Below are positions 44,807-54,508 of a stretch of DNA of 58,272 nt, in pieces. The translations under genes and the position numbers were made by a program. The first letter of the stretch is position 1. Every line of letters starts with the position of its first letter. A model generated the notes under the pieces. The model was not told where the DNA came from, ran no database searches, and worked only from the letters and a program-made list of their open reading frames with translations. This DNA is from an uncultured Rhizobiaceae group bacterium (GTDB lineage Bacteria > Pseudomonadota > Alphaproteobacteria > Rhizobiales > Rhizobiaceae). The stretch covers positions 1 through 58,272 of the forward strand of contig CALIOE010000070.1 of assembly GCA_938044775.1 (NCBI GenBank), written 5' to 3'.

Positions 44807-45877
44807 ATGGCCAAAATGCAGTTTCACCCTCTTCAGATCAGCCACATCCGCCCCCAGACCGCTGGTGGCATAGCCCTCAAGTTCGATGTACCGGAAGCTT
44901 TGCAAGCAGACTTTGCATTCGCGCCCGGTCAATACCTGACCCTACGATCGACGATAAACGGGCAGGACATCCGCCGTTCCTATTCCATCTGTTCGGCAGA
45001 AAACGACAACGGCCTGGAAGTCGGCATCAAGCGCGTTGATGGCGGGGTTTTCTCAAATCATGCATTCGGTCTGTCGGTTGGCGACACGCTTTCGGTCATG
45101 CCGCCACAGGGCCGTTTCACCGCCAGAATCGGCGGCACCCACAATTACCTGCTGCTGGCAGCCGGGTCCGGCATCACCCCGTGCCTGTCGATCGCAAAGT
45201 CGGTATTGGCGGGCGAACCCGACAGCAGCATCACACTGATCTACGGCAACAGTGCCACGGATAGTGTGATGTTTCGCGATGATATCGAGGCGCTGAAGGA
45301 CCGATATACCGAGCGCTTCACCCTTACCCATGTCATGAGCCGCGAGCATCAGGATGTGGAATGCCTGAACGGGCGCCTCGATGGCACCCGAATCATGGCG
45401 CTGCATGAGCGTGGTCTCGTGGATACAACCGCCTTTGACGATATCTATATCTGTGGTCCGCAGCCGATCATCGAGAGCTGCTCAGCTGCGCTCGGCGATC
45501 TGGGTATTGCCGATGACAAGATCCACTTTGAACTCTTCACACCTGCCGACGGAAAATCAACAGCAGCCCGGCAGACCGTTCCCGACGTTGTGTCGGGCGC
45601 CAGCGTCGAAATTATTCTTGACGGCACCCGGCGGACCATCAAGGTGGACGGCGCACAACAGACCGTTTTGAAAGCGGCGCAGAAGGCCGGTCTTGATCTG
45701 CCGTTTTCCTGCGCCGGAGGCATGTGTTGCACCTGCCGTTGCCGGATTGTATCGGGTGAAGCCGCGATGGATGTGAACTACTCCCTGCAGGACTGGGAGG
45801 TCGAGGCAGGATTTACACTGGCCTGCCAGACCCGGCCAAAGACAGACAAGCTGGTCATCGATTTTGATGCGCAATAG
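44807..45877 (+). CDS. paaE: phenylacetyl-CoA epoxidase reductase PaaE
   Basis: The 356-residue protein has an FAD-binding ferredoxin-reductase domain (RRSYSICS), an NADPH-binding domain (AAGSGITPCLSIAKSVL, YICGPQP) and a C-terminal plant-type 2Fe-2S domain with cysteines in FSCAGGMCCTCRCRIVSG and ACQTRP. It passes electrons from NADPH to PaaA. The start at 44807 (MAKMQFHPLQI) is chosen over a longer frame inside paaD; the ribosome binding site is weak, consistent with coupling to paaD. Confidence 0.95.
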   Translation: MAKMQFHPLQISHIRPQTAGGIALKFDVPEALQADFAFAPGQYLTLRSTINGQDIRRSYSICSAENDNGLEVGIKRVDGGVFSNHAFGLSVGDTLSVMPPQGRFTARIGGTHNYLLLAAGSGITPCLSIAKSVLAGEPDSSITLIYGNSATDSVMFRDDIEALKDRYTERFTLTHVMSREHQDVECLNGRLDGTRIMALHERGLVDTTAFDDIYICGPQPIIESCSAALGDLGIADDKIHFELFTPADGKSTAARQTVPDVVSGASVEIILDGTRRTIKVDGAQQTVLKAAQKAGLDLPFSCAGGMCCTCRCRIVSGEAAMDVNYSLQDWEVEAGFTLACQTRPKTDKLVIDFDAQ

Positions 45878-45975
45878 CAACACTGGCTTCACGCGCTGAC
45901 TGCTGGCTTCTTGACCCCGCCCACCGCGTAGCGCATCGGTTTTAGCGCCTTAGTGCCCCTGATTCGGAGCATCGC

Positions 45976-47598
45976 TTGAATCTGACATCGATCGCAGAAC
46001 GCGTTATCTTGCTTGAGGGCTGGCGTGCCGCTTTGCTTGCATTTGCAGCAGGGGCCGTTTCTTCATTTGCGCAGGCTCCCTATCACGCCTGGCCGATTCT
46101 CTTTGTAACCATGACTCTGTTTGTATGGCTTCTGGACGGGGCGGTTGCACCAAGCCGCGCGCGGGGCCTCGGTCGCTTCTGGCCCTCGTTTCGAACCGGT
46201 TGGCTGTTCGGATTTGGTTATTTCTGTTTCGGACTCTGGTGGATTGGGAACGCCTTTTTGGTGGATGCCGAAGAGTTCATCTGGCTGTTGCCCTTCGCGG
46301 TGACGATTTTGCCGGCCGGCATGGCCCTGTTTTGGGGGCTGGCCGCAGCACTGGCACGGCTCGCATGGCGTGATGGCTGGGTGCGATTGGTGGCCCTTGC
46401 TGCGACATTGACATTGGTTGAATGGCTGCGGGGAACCGTGTTTACGGGATTCCCGTGGAACACACTTGGGACGGCCTTCATGCCGACACCGGTGCTCATG
46501 CAGTCGGCTTCGATCATAGGCACTTACGGCGTGACGTTTTTTGCCGTGTTTGTTGCCGTTGCGCCTGCGGTGTTTGCGCCGGGTCAGGGTGCGCAGCCCC
46601 GCGGCATAAGGCCCGTTGTCGCGCTCGCCGCCCTCGTGCTTGCAATCCATACCGGCTTCGGTTTCTGGGTCCTTTCTCAGGCAGAAACAGAAACCGTCGC
46701 GGGCGTGAAGCTGCGCATCGTGCAGCCGGCAATCGATCAAACCAAGAAATGGGATCCGGAAAACGAACCGGAAATCATGCAGCGCTATTTCGACCTTTCG
46801 AATTCCAACACCGGACCGGACACCGCTTCCGCAGCCGCATTTACACACGTGTTCTGGCCGGAATCGGCTTTTCCCTTTATCCTCACACAGCGCCCCGATC
46901 AGCTCTCCAAAATTGCTGATCTGCTGCCGCAAAACACCAGCCTGATAACCGGCGCCATGCGCCTTGAGCCTGGGGTTCCAGGAGTGAGCCGACGAAAAAT
47001 ATTCAACGCGCTCATGGTCATCAATGGTGACGGCGAGATCGTGGCGGCGCGTGACAAGACTCAGCTTGTGCCTTTCGGGGAGTTCCTGCCGTTTCAAGGT
47101 ACGCTGGAAAGTCTGGGCTTTCAGCAGCTGACCCGACAACAGGGCGGATTTGCAATTGGCAGCAGCCGCAAACCCTTGTCTCTTCCCGGCGTGCCGGCGT
47201 TTCTGTCGCTCATTTGCTATGAAATCGTCTATCCCGGCACGGTGATACCACAAGACACAAAGCGGCCCGGATGGTTGGTCAATCTCACCAATGATGGCTG
47301 GTTTGGGATGACGGCCGGGCCCTATCAGCATGCCCACCAAACCCAGATAAGGGCCGCCGAAGAGGGATTGCCCATTGTCCGTGCGGCAAATACCGGCATC
47401 TCGATGGTTGTGGACACCTATGGCCGCATCCTTGATAGCCTGCCGCTCGGAGCACAGGGCGTTATTGACGCAGACTTGCCGGCCGCACGAAAGCCAACAT
47501 TTTATGCAACCATAGGTAATGTTCCGGTGGTGCTTTTTGTTTGCATGGTGTTTCTCATTTTGGTAGCCCTGCGCAACTTTAACACCAAGGGGTTGTAG
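45976..47598 (+). CDS. lnt: apolipoprotein N-acyltransferase
   Basis: The 540-residue inner-membrane enzyme has about six N-terminal membrane helices, a periplasmic nitrilase-like domain (about 230-490) and one C-terminal helix. The catalytic triad is visible as Glu in FWPESAFPF, Lys in AARDKTQLVPFGEFLPF and Cys in LSLICYEIVYPG. It adds the third acyl chain to lipoproteins. The start is a TTG at 45976 with GGAG six bases upstream. Gene order with the next three genes is typical of Hyphomicrobiales. Confidence 0.95.
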   Translation: MNLTSIAERVILLEGWRAALLAFAAGAVSSFAQAPYHAWPILFVTMTLFVWLLDGAVAPSRARGLGRFWPSFRTGWLFGFGYFCFGLWWIGNAFLVDAEEFIWLLPFAVTILPAGMALFWGLAAALARLAWRDGWVRLVALAATLTLVEWLRGTVFTGFPWNTLGTAFMPTPVLMQSASIIGTYGVTFFAVFVAVAPAVFAPGQGAQPRGIRPVVALAALVLAIHTGFGFWVLSQAETETVAGVKLRIVQPAIDQTKKWDPENEPEIMQRYFDLSNSNTGPDTASAAAFTHVFWPESAFPFILTQRPDQLSKIADLLPQNTSLITGAMRLEPGVPGVSRRKIFNALMVINGDGEIVAARDKTQLVPFGEFLPFQGTLESLGFQQLTRQQGGFAIGSSRKPLSLPGVPAFLSLICYEIVYPGTVIPQDTKRPGWLVNLTNDGWFGMTAGPYQHAHQTQIRAAEEGLPIVRAANTGISMVVDTYGRILDSLPLGAQGVIDADLPAARKPTFYATIGNVPVVLFVCMVFLILVALRNFNTKGL

Positions 47599-47643
47599 CG
47601 GCCGGCCCTCGGGTGTTTGTTAAATTCAAGGGAATATGGGGAT

Positions 47644-48063
47644 ATGGCTGAAAAGAAGAAACCGAATCCGATTGATATCCATGTTGGCAGCCGGGTAAAG
47701 CTGCGCCGTACAATGCAGGGTATGAGTCAGGAAAAACTGGGCGATGCGCTCGGCATCACATTCCAGCAAATTCAGAAATACGAAAAGGGCACCAATCGCA
47801 TCGGCGCCAGCCGCATGCAGCAGATTGCCGCTGCGCTGAAAGTCCCGGTGGCGTTCTTCTTTGACGATGCGCCAAAGGGATCGACACCCACCGGTGAAAC
47901 CACTGAGGTCGGTTCCACGTCCTACGTGGTCGACTTTCTTTCCAGCACTGAAGGCATCCAGTTGAACCGCGCCTTTGTGCGAATCAGCAATCCCGCAATT
48001 CGGCGCAAGATTGTGGACATGGTGAAAACTCTGGCCGATGAGGTCGGCAGTCCGGAGAGCTGA
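47644..48063 (+). CDS. XRE-family helix-turn-helix regulator
   Basis: The 139-residue protein has a Cro/CI-type helix-turn-helix (about 13-68: IHVGSRVKLRRTMQGMSQEKLGDALGITFQQIQKYEKGTNRIGASRMQQIAAAL). The C-terminal part is short and contains LNRAFVRISNPAIRRKIVDMVKTLADE, as in the HTH gene that commonly precedes metK in Hyphomicrobiales. ATG 47644 is chosen because the usual start MAEKKKPNPIDIHVG follows. Its targets are unknown. Confidence 0.9.
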   Translation: MAEKKKPNPIDIHVGSRVKLRRTMQGMSQEKLGDALGITFQQIQKYEKGTNRIGASRMQQIAAALKVPVAFFFDDAPKGSTPTGETTEVGSTSYVVDFLSSTEGIQLNRAFVRISNPAIRRKIVDMVKTLADEVGSPES

Positions 48064-48367
48064 GGGACCGACCAAACACTCCGCTGCGGCATGAGCCGGC
48101 GCACCGGTCCGGCAAGGCCATCGAACCTGGTATCGGCAGCGCCAGAGCCAATGCATAATTCTGCCCGAAAGTTGCCCTTTGAGCGCTGCATTCAAAACGC
48201 AGCCGCCCTCTCGGATACGATATAAGGACTTGTGCATATGCGCTTGACTCGCTTGGCCCGTTCAACGTAAGTCACGCGAGTCATTAAGGGCATATTTGCA
48301 CCCTGCTTGTTGCGCCCTGTTCTCCTGATGCGGCTACCGTTCCGTACAACTAAGCAAGGTCTTTCTT
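48064..48367 (+). promoter_or_regulatory. metK upstream region with 7-bp inverted repeat
   Basis: This 304-base gap has no gene. GACTCGC (48246-48252) and GCGAGTC (48276-48282) form a perfect 7-bp inverted repeat with a 23-base loop, about 85 bases before the metK ATG. It may be a regulator site or an RNA element. I could not fit it to the SAM-II or SAM/SAH riboswitch patterns. Nothing else stands out. Confidence 0.4.
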
Positions 48368-49552
48368 ATGCCACGCGCTAATTACACATTCACGTCCGAA
48401 TCCGTCTCTGAGGGCCATCCCGACAAGGTTTCAGACCGGATTTCCGATGAAATCGTAGACTTGTTCTTTGATCGCGCCATCAAGGACGGCATGGATCCGT
48501 GGCAAGTCCGAGTTGCGGCTGAAACACTCACAACGACAAACCGGGTGGTCATTGCCGGTGAGACGCGTGGTCCGGAATCCATTTCGAAAGACGAAATCGA
48601 GGAGGTGGCCCGGGCGGCCATCAAGGACATCGGCTACGAACAGGATGGATTTCACTGGAAGAATGCTCAGGTCGACGTGTTGCTGCATGAGCAATCGGCC
48701 CACATCGCACAGGGTGTCGATTCAGGTGCTAACAAAGACGAGGGCGCCGGCGATCAGGGCATCATGTTCGGCTACGCCTCGAAAGAAACCGATGCACTTA
48801 TGCCGGCGCCGATCCATTACAGCCACAAGATTCTCGAAGTGCTTGCTGCAAAGCGTAAGTCGGGCGAACTCGACCAATTGCTGCCTGATTCGAAAAGCCA
48901 GGTTTCTGTAGCCTATGAAAATGGCCAGCCGGTTCGAGCCACTTCGATCGTGCTTTCCACACAGCACAAAAACGAAAACCAGACCTCCAACATCGTTCGT
49001 GATATGGTCGAGCCAACGATCCGCGACGTCCTGCCGGACGGCTGGATCACGGACGAAACAGAATGGCACGTCAATCCGACGGGCACTTTTGTTATCGGCG
49101 GGCCCGATGGTGATGCCGGCCTGACCGGACGCAAGATCATCGTCGATACCTATGGCGGTGCAGCGCCGCACGGCGGAGGCGCGTTTTCGGGTAAAGACTC
49201 CACCAAGGTTGACCGCTCAGCGGCCTATGCCGCTCGCTACCTTGCCAAGAATATTGTGGCTGCCGGACTTGCTGACTGGGCGACCATTCAGCTGTCCTAT
49301 GCCATCGGCGTTTCGCAACCTCTGTCCATCTACGTGGACACCGGTGGTCAGGCCGATGAAGAGACCCTTGAACGCGCCATTGCCGAGACCATGGATTTGT
49401 CGCCGCACGGTATTCGAAAGCACCTCGACCTCAACAAACCGATCTATGCCCGCACCGCAGCTTATGGTCACTTTGGTCGTGAGCCCGACAGCGATGGCGG
49501 CTTCTCCTGGGAGAAGACAGATCTGGTCGACGCGCTGAAAGCTGCCGTCTGA
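48368..49552 (+). CDS. metK: S-adenosylmethionine synthetase
   Basis: The 394-residue protein is a standard Met[23 protein letters not shown] with the ATP-site His, [16 protein letters not shown], and [23 protein letters not shown] for the phosphate site. It makes SAM from methionine and ATP in the cytoplasm. trmB, which uses SAM, follows after ten bases. Confidence 0.97.
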   Translation: MPRANYTFTSESVSEGHPDKVSDRISDEIVDLFFDRAIKDGMDPWQVRVAAETLTTTNRVVIAGETRGPESISKDEIEEVARAAIKDIGYEQDGFHWKNAQVDVLLHEQSAHIAQGVDSGANKDEGAGDQGIMFGYASKETDALMPAPIHYSHKILEVLAAKRKSGELDQLLPDSKSQVSVAYENGQPVRATSIVLSTQHKNENQTSNIVRDMVEPTIRDVLPDGWITDETEWHVNPTGTFVIGGPDGDAGLTGRKIIVDTYGGAAPHGGGAFSGKDSTKVDRSAAYAARYLAKNIVAAGLADWATIQLSYAIGVSQPLSIYVDTGGQADEETLERAIAETMDLSPHGIRKHLDLNKPIYARTAAYGHFGREPDSDGGFSWEKTDLVDALKAAV

Positions 49553-49562
49553 CCGCTTCTCT

Positions 49563-50267
49563 ATGAGTGAGAATAAACCGCAAGGATCCAGAGCGACCGA
49601 AGCTTTTTTCGGCCGCCGCAAGGGTCAGCAATTGCACGGTCGCAAACAGCGTTTGATGGACGAATTGCTGCCGGTTCTTCGGCTTGACCCCCGATCCGAA
49701 CCGGTCAGCGACCTTTCCGAACTATTTTCTGGTCACCATGACCGGTTTCATCTCGAGATCGGATTTGGCGGCGGTGAGCACCTCGCCGGTCAGGCCGTCG
49801 CGCATCCCGATACGGGATATCTGGGGGTCGAGCCATTCATCAATGGCATGGCCAAAATGCTTGGTCAGATCGACGATCACAAATTGCAGAATGTGCGCTT
49901 ATACGATGATGACGCGACCCAGCTGCTCGACTGGCTTCCGGCCAATTCACTCGACCAGATTGATCTGCTCTATCCCGATCCATGGCCCAAGAAGCGGCAT
50001 TGGAAAAGGCGGTTTGTGGGGCAAAAAAATCTCAAACGTTTTGCCCGCGTGTTGAAGCCGGGAGGATGCTTCCGCTTTGCCTCCGACATCGATACCTATG
50101 TCAACTGGACCCTGCGTCATACCTGGCAGGGCGGCGATTTCCTGTGGCTTGCCGAGACGGCGGATGACTGGAGAATGCCGTGGTCGGGCTGGACACGGAC
50201 GCGCTATGAGGCAAAGGCTATTCGAGAGGGCCGCGCACCTGCTTATCTGCGATTTCGACTGTCCTGA
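49563..50267 (+). CDS. trmB: tRNA (guanine-N7-)-methyltransferase
   Basis: The 234-residue protein has the TrmB features [16 protein letters not shown] (SAM-binding motif I), [15 protein letters not shown] and [21 protein letters not shown]. It methylates G46 of tRNAs. It lies right behind metK and is probably co-transcribed. Confidence 0.96.
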   Translation: MSENKPQGSRATEAFFGRRKGQQLHGRKQRLMDELLPVLRLDPRSEPVSDLSELFSGHHDRFHLEIGFGGGEHLAGQAVAHPDTGYLGVEPFINGMAKMLGQIDDHKLQNVRLYDDDATQLLDWLPANSLDQIDLLYPDPWPKKRHWKRRFVGQKNLKRFARVLKPGGCFRFASDIDTYVNWTLRHTWQGGDFLWLAETADDWRMPWSGWTRTRYEAKAIREGRAPAYLRFRLS

Positions 50268-50354
50268 AGGTTGCTGCTCATAAGCCCTTTTCAAATCAGC
50301 GGCAACTGTTGCACACTGTGTGCGGGACCCGGGGCACAGCGATAGGAGAATGGA

Positions 50355-50780
50355 ATGACCGTTTTGAGAATGCTGGAACAAAAGGGCCGGGATGTGTTTT
50401 CGGTCGAGCCGGACAATTCCGTGGAACAGGTTGCCAAGATACTAGCCCAAAAGAAAATCGGCGCGGCACTTGTTCTGGAGGGCGGCAAGGTGGCCGGTAT
50501 CCTTTCGGAACGTGATATTGTGCGCCACGTCGCAGCGCATGGAGCCATGGCGCTGGGCCAGCCGGTCTCAAAATGCATGACCAAAAACGTCGTTTCGTGC
50601 AGCGAGCATGATTCTGTCGACGATGTCATGGAGAAGATGACCCAGGGGCGGTTCCGACATATCCCGGTAATCGAAGGCGATGAACTGCGCGGGCTTCTCT
50701 CAATCGGCGATGTTGTTAAACGAAAGATTGAGCTTTCAGTGCGCGACGCCGAGGAATTGAAGCGCTATATAGCGGGCTAG
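50355..50780 (+). CDS. CBS-domain pair protein
   Basis: The 141-residue protein consists of two CBS domains (about 5-65 and 72-135), with [21 protein letters not shown] and [26 protein letters not shown]. Stand-alone CBS pairs bind adenine nucleotides and act as energy sensors on partner proteins. GGAG precedes the ATG. The partner is not evident; ppa follows after 50 bases. Confidence 0.9.
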   Translation: MTVLRMLEQKGRDVFSVEPDNSVEQVAKILAQKKIGAALVLEGGKVAGILSERDIVRHVAAHGAMALGQPVSKCMTKNVVSCSEHDSVDDVMEKMTQGRFRHIPVIEGDELRGLLSIGDVVKRKIELSVRDAEELKRYIAG

Positions 50781-50830
50781 ACCCTTCCGGGACTGGAATC
50801 CATTCCGGCAAAACCATCAGGAAATCATCC

Positions 50831-51361
50831 ATGCGCATGGAAGCGATCAGGATTGGCAACAATCCACCCAACGACATCAATGTCATTATCGAGGTGACTG
50901 TTGGCGGCGAGCCGATCAAATATGAGATGGATAAAGATTCCGGGGCACTGGTCGTTGACCGGTTTCTCTACACGCCGATGCGCTATCCGGGCAATTACGG
51001 TTTCGTGCCCCACACTCTTTCAGACGATGGTGACCCGCTGGATGTGCTTGTCGCCAATTCCCGCCCGCTCATTCCCGGCTCGATAATCAATTGCAAGCCG
51101 ATTGGCGTGCTGCTGATGAAGGACGAAGCAGGTATTGATGAGAAGATCGTTGCGGTGCCGTCTCCGGGTGTGTCACCGATGTACGACGATGTCACTGATA
51201 TTTCCGACTTGCCTGAGATTGTGGCCCAGAAAATCGCCCACTTTTTTGAGCATTACAAGGATCTTGAGGGCAGCAAATGGGCTAACCTTGATGGTTGGGG
51301 AGACTCAAAAAAGGCCCGCGATATCATTGCCAAAGCCATTGAAAACGGCGCAAGCGGCTGA
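50831..51361 (+). CDS. ppa: inorganic pyrophosphatase
   Basis: The 176-residue protein is a family I soluble pyrophosphatase: [52 protein letters not shown] with the metal-binding aspartates, and [17 protein letters not shown]. It hydrolyses pyrophosphate released by synthetases such as MetK and PaaK. ATG 50831 or 50837 may be the start. Confidence 0.97.
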   Translation: MRMEAIRIGNNPPNDINVIIEVTVGGEPIKYEMDKDSGALVVDRFLYTPMRYPGNYGFVPHTLSDDGDPLDVLVANSRPLIPGSIINCKPIGVLLMKDEAGIDEKIVAVPSPGVSPMYDDVTDISDLPEIVAQKIAHFFEHYKDLEGSKWANLDGWGDSKKARDIIAKAIENGASG

Positions 51362-51433
51362 TCGATTTTGCAGTTGCCCCGCCACGGATTTAGGCGCATC
51401 GTCGGCATTTGATCTCCATCTTGCGGCTCTGTC

Positions 51434-52816
51434 ATGACCTCTTCGTTTCCGGCGAGCGGGAAACCTTTTGCGACACATATACGGGCGACACTCGTGCTCG
51501 GAACGCCGCTGGTTCTTGCTCAACTGGCGCAAATGTCGATTGGCGTTACCGACACGATCATGCTGGGCTGGCTGGGGACAAAGGAGCTGGCGGCCGGAAC
51601 TCTCGCCTTCCAGACCTATTTCGTTTTCCTGATCTTCGGGCTCGGATTTGCCAGCGCTATGGTTCCGCTGATCGCCGGTGCTCTGGGAAAAGGTGACGAG
51701 CGTCAGGTTCGCCGCTCGGCCCGGATGGGATTATGGGGTCTCGCCGGTCTGGCCGTGGTCTTTATGGTACCGCTCTGGTTCACACGAGATATCCTGATCG
51801 CCTTTGGCCAATCGGCCGAACTCGCCCAACTGGCCGAACACTACATGCGCATTGCACAATGGTCACTCCTCCCCGCCCTGATGCTGGTTGGCCTGCGTTC
51901 ATTCCTGACAGCGGTGGAGCGTGCGCAGGAAGTTTTTTGGATAACCCTGTTTACGGCGGTTTTGAACGGCTTCCTGAACTATGCGCTGATCTTCGGGAAC
52001 TTTGGTGCTCCGCGCCTGGGTCTTGAAGGAGCCGCGATCGCAACCCTGATCGCCAACACGTTGGGCGCTCTGGTAACATTCATCTTCATTTCCCGGGATC
52101 GACGGTTGCGATCCTATGCTCTGTTCAACCGTGTGTGGCGTCCGGACTGGCCGGCGCTGCGCGAAGTCGTCCGCCTTGGCGTTCCGATCAGTCTGACCAT
52201 ATTTGCAGAAGTCGGCCTGTTTACCGCATCCTCCCTGATGATGGGCTGGATCAGCACGATTGCGCTGGCTGCTCACGGCATTGCCCTGCAGCTTGCGAGC
52301 CTCTCGTTCATGATCCCGTTGGGTTTGGCGCAGGCCGCCTCGGTTCGCGTGGGCAACGCTCATGGCCGTGAAAGCCCCAAGGATATCGGACTTGCCGGAA
52401 ATGCAGCCACAGGCCTCGCCCTGTGTTTCGCCATTGTGGCCGCTCTCTTGTTCTGGCTGGTGCCATCACCCCTGATCAGCCTGTTTCTGGATCACGAAAA
52501 TGCCGACGCCGGGTTGGTTTTGGCCTATGCAGTTCCCCTGATCTGGGTGGCTGCAGCCTTTCAGATTGTCGACGCCCTTCAGGTGGTGTCAGCCGGCAAT
52601 CTGCGGGGCTTAAAGGATACACAAAGGCCGATGGTTCTTGCCGCGATCAGCTACTGGCTGGTCGGCGTGCCCGCTGCCTATATTCTGGCTTTCCCGCTGG
52701 GTCTTGAAGGGCGGGGAATCTGGGGGGGACTTGCCATTGGCCTGGCAGTTGCCGCTCTGGCCCTCACCTGGCGGTTCCACAAACGCGATACGCTTGGGCT
52801 GACCGCATCCAGCTAG
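51434..52816 (+). CDS. MATE-family multidrug efflux protein
   Basis: The 460-residue membrane protein has twelve predicted helices and the MATE pattern of two similar halves: GTPLVLAQLAQMSIGVTDTIMLGWLGTKELAAG in the first, and LGVPISLTIFAEVGLFTASSLMMGWISTIALAAHGIALQLASL at the start of the second. It exports cationic drugs against sodium or protons. Ribosome binding site is weak. No regulator is adjacent. Confidence 0.92.
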   Translation: MTSSFPASGKPFATHIRATLVLGTPLVLAQLAQMSIGVTDTIMLGWLGTKELAAGTLAFQTYFVFLIFGLGFASAMVPLIAGALGKGDERQVRRSARMGLWGLAGLAVVFMVPLWFTRDILIAFGQSAELAQLAEHYMRIAQWSLLPALMLVGLRSFLTAVERAQEVFWITLFTAVLNGFLNYALIFGNFGAPRLGLEGAAIATLIANTLGALVTFIFISRDRRLRSYALFNRVWRPDWPALREVVRLGVPISLTIFAEVGLFTASSLMMGWISTIALAAHGIALQLASLSFMIPLGLAQAASVRVGNAHGRESPKDIGLAGNAATGLALCFAIVAALLFWLVPSPLISLFLDHENADAGLVLAYAVPLIWVAAAFQIVDALQVVSAGNLRGLKDTQRPMVLAAISYWLVGVPAAYILAFPLGLEGRGIWGGLAIGLAVAALALTWRFHKRDTLGLTASS

Positions 52817-52926
52817 CGTTTCCTTTGCTCACGAGAAAGTCACTACAAGTGCAACAAGTTGACTTTGTATCCCTCCTTTCGGGGCTTAGTCTCGCTGCAA
52901 CTTATGGAGGAGAGGAGTCCCAACCC

Positions 52927-53508
52927 ATGAAAAAAATACTCACAGCAGGCGCGTTCATGACCGCCTTCTTCGCATCCTCAGCTGCCCTGGCGGCGTGCGA
53001 GACCGATGTAAAGAAAGACGACATCACGGCTGAACAGGCGACCGAGTTGTACGAGTGCATTAAGGAAAAAATGCGCGAAGGTTATGGTTCAGCTGACGCA
53101 CCGTTTTCGAAGGAATATCAGGCCTGGAAGGTAACCGCTACAGCACCTGCGGCTCCCGGTGCCCATGGCAAACGCTTTTTGATTACCTATGCCAACGAGA
53201 CTGCGCATGGTGAATATGTAAAATTTTCCGAAGAGCGGGCTGATAACCCCATGCCCGTCGGCTCGATTCTCGCCAAGGAAAGCTTCGGTGTGACAAAAAA
53301 GGGTGCCGTGAAAGCCGGACCTTTGTTTGTTATGGAGAAAGTTGCAAAAGGCTCAGCAGATGAATTCGGCAACTGGGTTTATTCGGCGGTGCAACCCAAA
53401 GGCAAGGTCATGAAAATCAAGCAGGGTTTCTGCCATGGTTGCCACGCGGCCTTCGAAGATCAGGATGCGCTTGGTTACCCTGTTGAGGAAGTGCGCCTTA
53501 AACCGTAA
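52927..53508 (+). CDS. periplasmic cytochrome P460-family protein
   Basis: The 193-residue protein has a signal peptide (MKKILTAGAFMTAFFASSAALA) and a cytochrome P460 domain. It has one c-type heme site, C169-H-G-C172-H173, near the C-terminus, the usual place in P460 and cytochrome c'-beta. Such proteins handle NO, hydroxylamine or peroxide in the periplasm. I cannot tell from the sequence whether the P460 lysine cross-link forms. GGAGG lies upstream of ATG 52927. A strong terminator follows. Confidence 0.88.
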   Translation: MKKILTAGAFMTAFFASSAALAACETDVKKDDITAEQATELYECIKEKMREGYGSADAPFSKEYQAWKVTATAPAAPGAHGKRFLITYANETAHGEYVKFSEERADNPMPVGSILAKESFGVTKKGAVKAGPLFVMEKVAKGSADEFGNWVYSAVQPKGKVMKIKQGFCHGCHAAFEDQDALGYPVEEVRLKP

Positions 53509-53532
53509 GGTTCGATATGAGGGAATGAGCGG

Positions 53533-53563
53533 AAGGCCGGTGAAGATTTCACCGGCCTTTTTT
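53533..53563 (+). terminator. rho-independent terminator after cytochrome P460 gene
   Basis: A perfect 12-bp stem (AAGGCCGGTGAA with TTCACCGGCCTT) has a 3-base loop and runs into six T, 25 bases after the stop codon. Confidence 0.93.
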
Positions 53564-53636
53564 GTGGGCGCACGGATCCATCTTCTGTCGTTCCGGGTCT
53601 GTTGTGTTGTGGCGGGCAACGTTTCACAGTCCTGTC

Positions 53637-54434
53637 ATGTGCGAAAACACGCGAACTAAAACGCAGACCCAGTATGCTTCCGGAAAAAACCTCCATGCCA
53701 GAGGAAATTTTCATGCAACCTACAGCAACAAAAACTGGTTCAGATGGGTAGCCGACAGGCTCACACTGGCACCTGGTATGCGGCTTTTGGATGTCGGCTG
53801 CGGGGCAGGCTGGTTCTGGGCCAACATCGCCGGCTCATTGCCGAAAGGCCTGCATTTAACGCTTCTCGACCAGTCACCGGCCCTGCTCACAGAAGCCGGG
53901 AAGAATGTGCGGTCAACAGGGCGTTTTGCCGAAATTGATGTCATTGTTGGTGACGCAACCGAGCTGCCTTTCGATGCCGAGACCTTTGATGTCGTCACCG
54001 CCATGCACATGCTCTACCACGTGCCGGCGAAGTCGGTTGCAATGGAAGAAGCATTCCGCGTCTTGCGACCTGGAGGAACAGGCCATGTCACCACCAACAG
54101 TGAAGAGAATTTTCGCGCCGTGATGACGCTTGGCAACGCGGCATATGGAGGCCCCGACCTCGACCCGGCCGCGGTACTCTTCGGCCCCGAAGACGCAAGC
54201 AACCTGCTTCAGGATAGATTCACCGACATTGAAACCCGCGTCTATCAGGACACCTATGCCGTTGATCATGCGCCGGATGTCGTTGCCTATCTGACGTCCA
54301 TGCCGCCGGGAAATGAGGCGTCAGACGAACAGCTCGAGCAACTTCTTTACTTGACGGAAGCAGCAATTACCGCCGGAGGCGGCGTGCTCAATGTGCTTCG
54401 GGAATCGGTACTGGTGAGCGGTAAGTCCACATAA
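53637..54434 (+). CDS. class I SAM-dependent methyltransferase
   Basis: The 265-residue protein has a Rossmann methyltransferase domain (about 40-160): motif I MRLLDVGCGAGWFW, the acidic LLDQSPALL, VIVGDATELPFDAETFDVVTAMHMLYHV and VLRPGGTGHV. This is the Methyltransf_11 (UbiE/COQ5-like) group; the substrate is unknown. The start at 53637 is tentative; a longer frame would begin inside the terminator upstream. It is convergent with the FAH-family gene. Confidence 0.8.
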   Translation: MCENTRTKTQTQYASGKNLHARGNFHATYSNKNWFRWVADRLTLAPGMRLLDVGCGAGWFWANIAGSLPKGLHLTLLDQSPALLTEAGKNVRSTGRFAEIDVIVGDATELPFDAETFDVVTAMHMLYHVPAKSVAMEEAFRVLRPGGTGHVTTNSEENFRAVMTLGNAAYGGPDLDPAAVLFGPEDASNLLQDRFTDIETRVYQDTYAVDHAPDVVAYLTSMPPGNEASDEQLEQLLYLTEAAITAGGGVLNVLRESVLVSGKST

Positions 54435-54508
54435 GCCTTTGCCGGCCCAACATCACTCGCGGGCCGCCCGCCGCGGCCAGCGCCCGCGAGAGAGCTCTGA
54501 TCCTTGTT

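Noticed and set aside
46063-47340. 425-codon open frame antisense to lnt
   Set aside because: It is rich in Cys, His, Arg and Gly without fold features and mirrors a complete lnt gene; a codon-bias shadow.
48283-48367. SAM-II or SAM/SAH riboswitch before metK
   Set aside because: I could not fit the conserved cores or pseudoknot of these riboswitches to the sequence.
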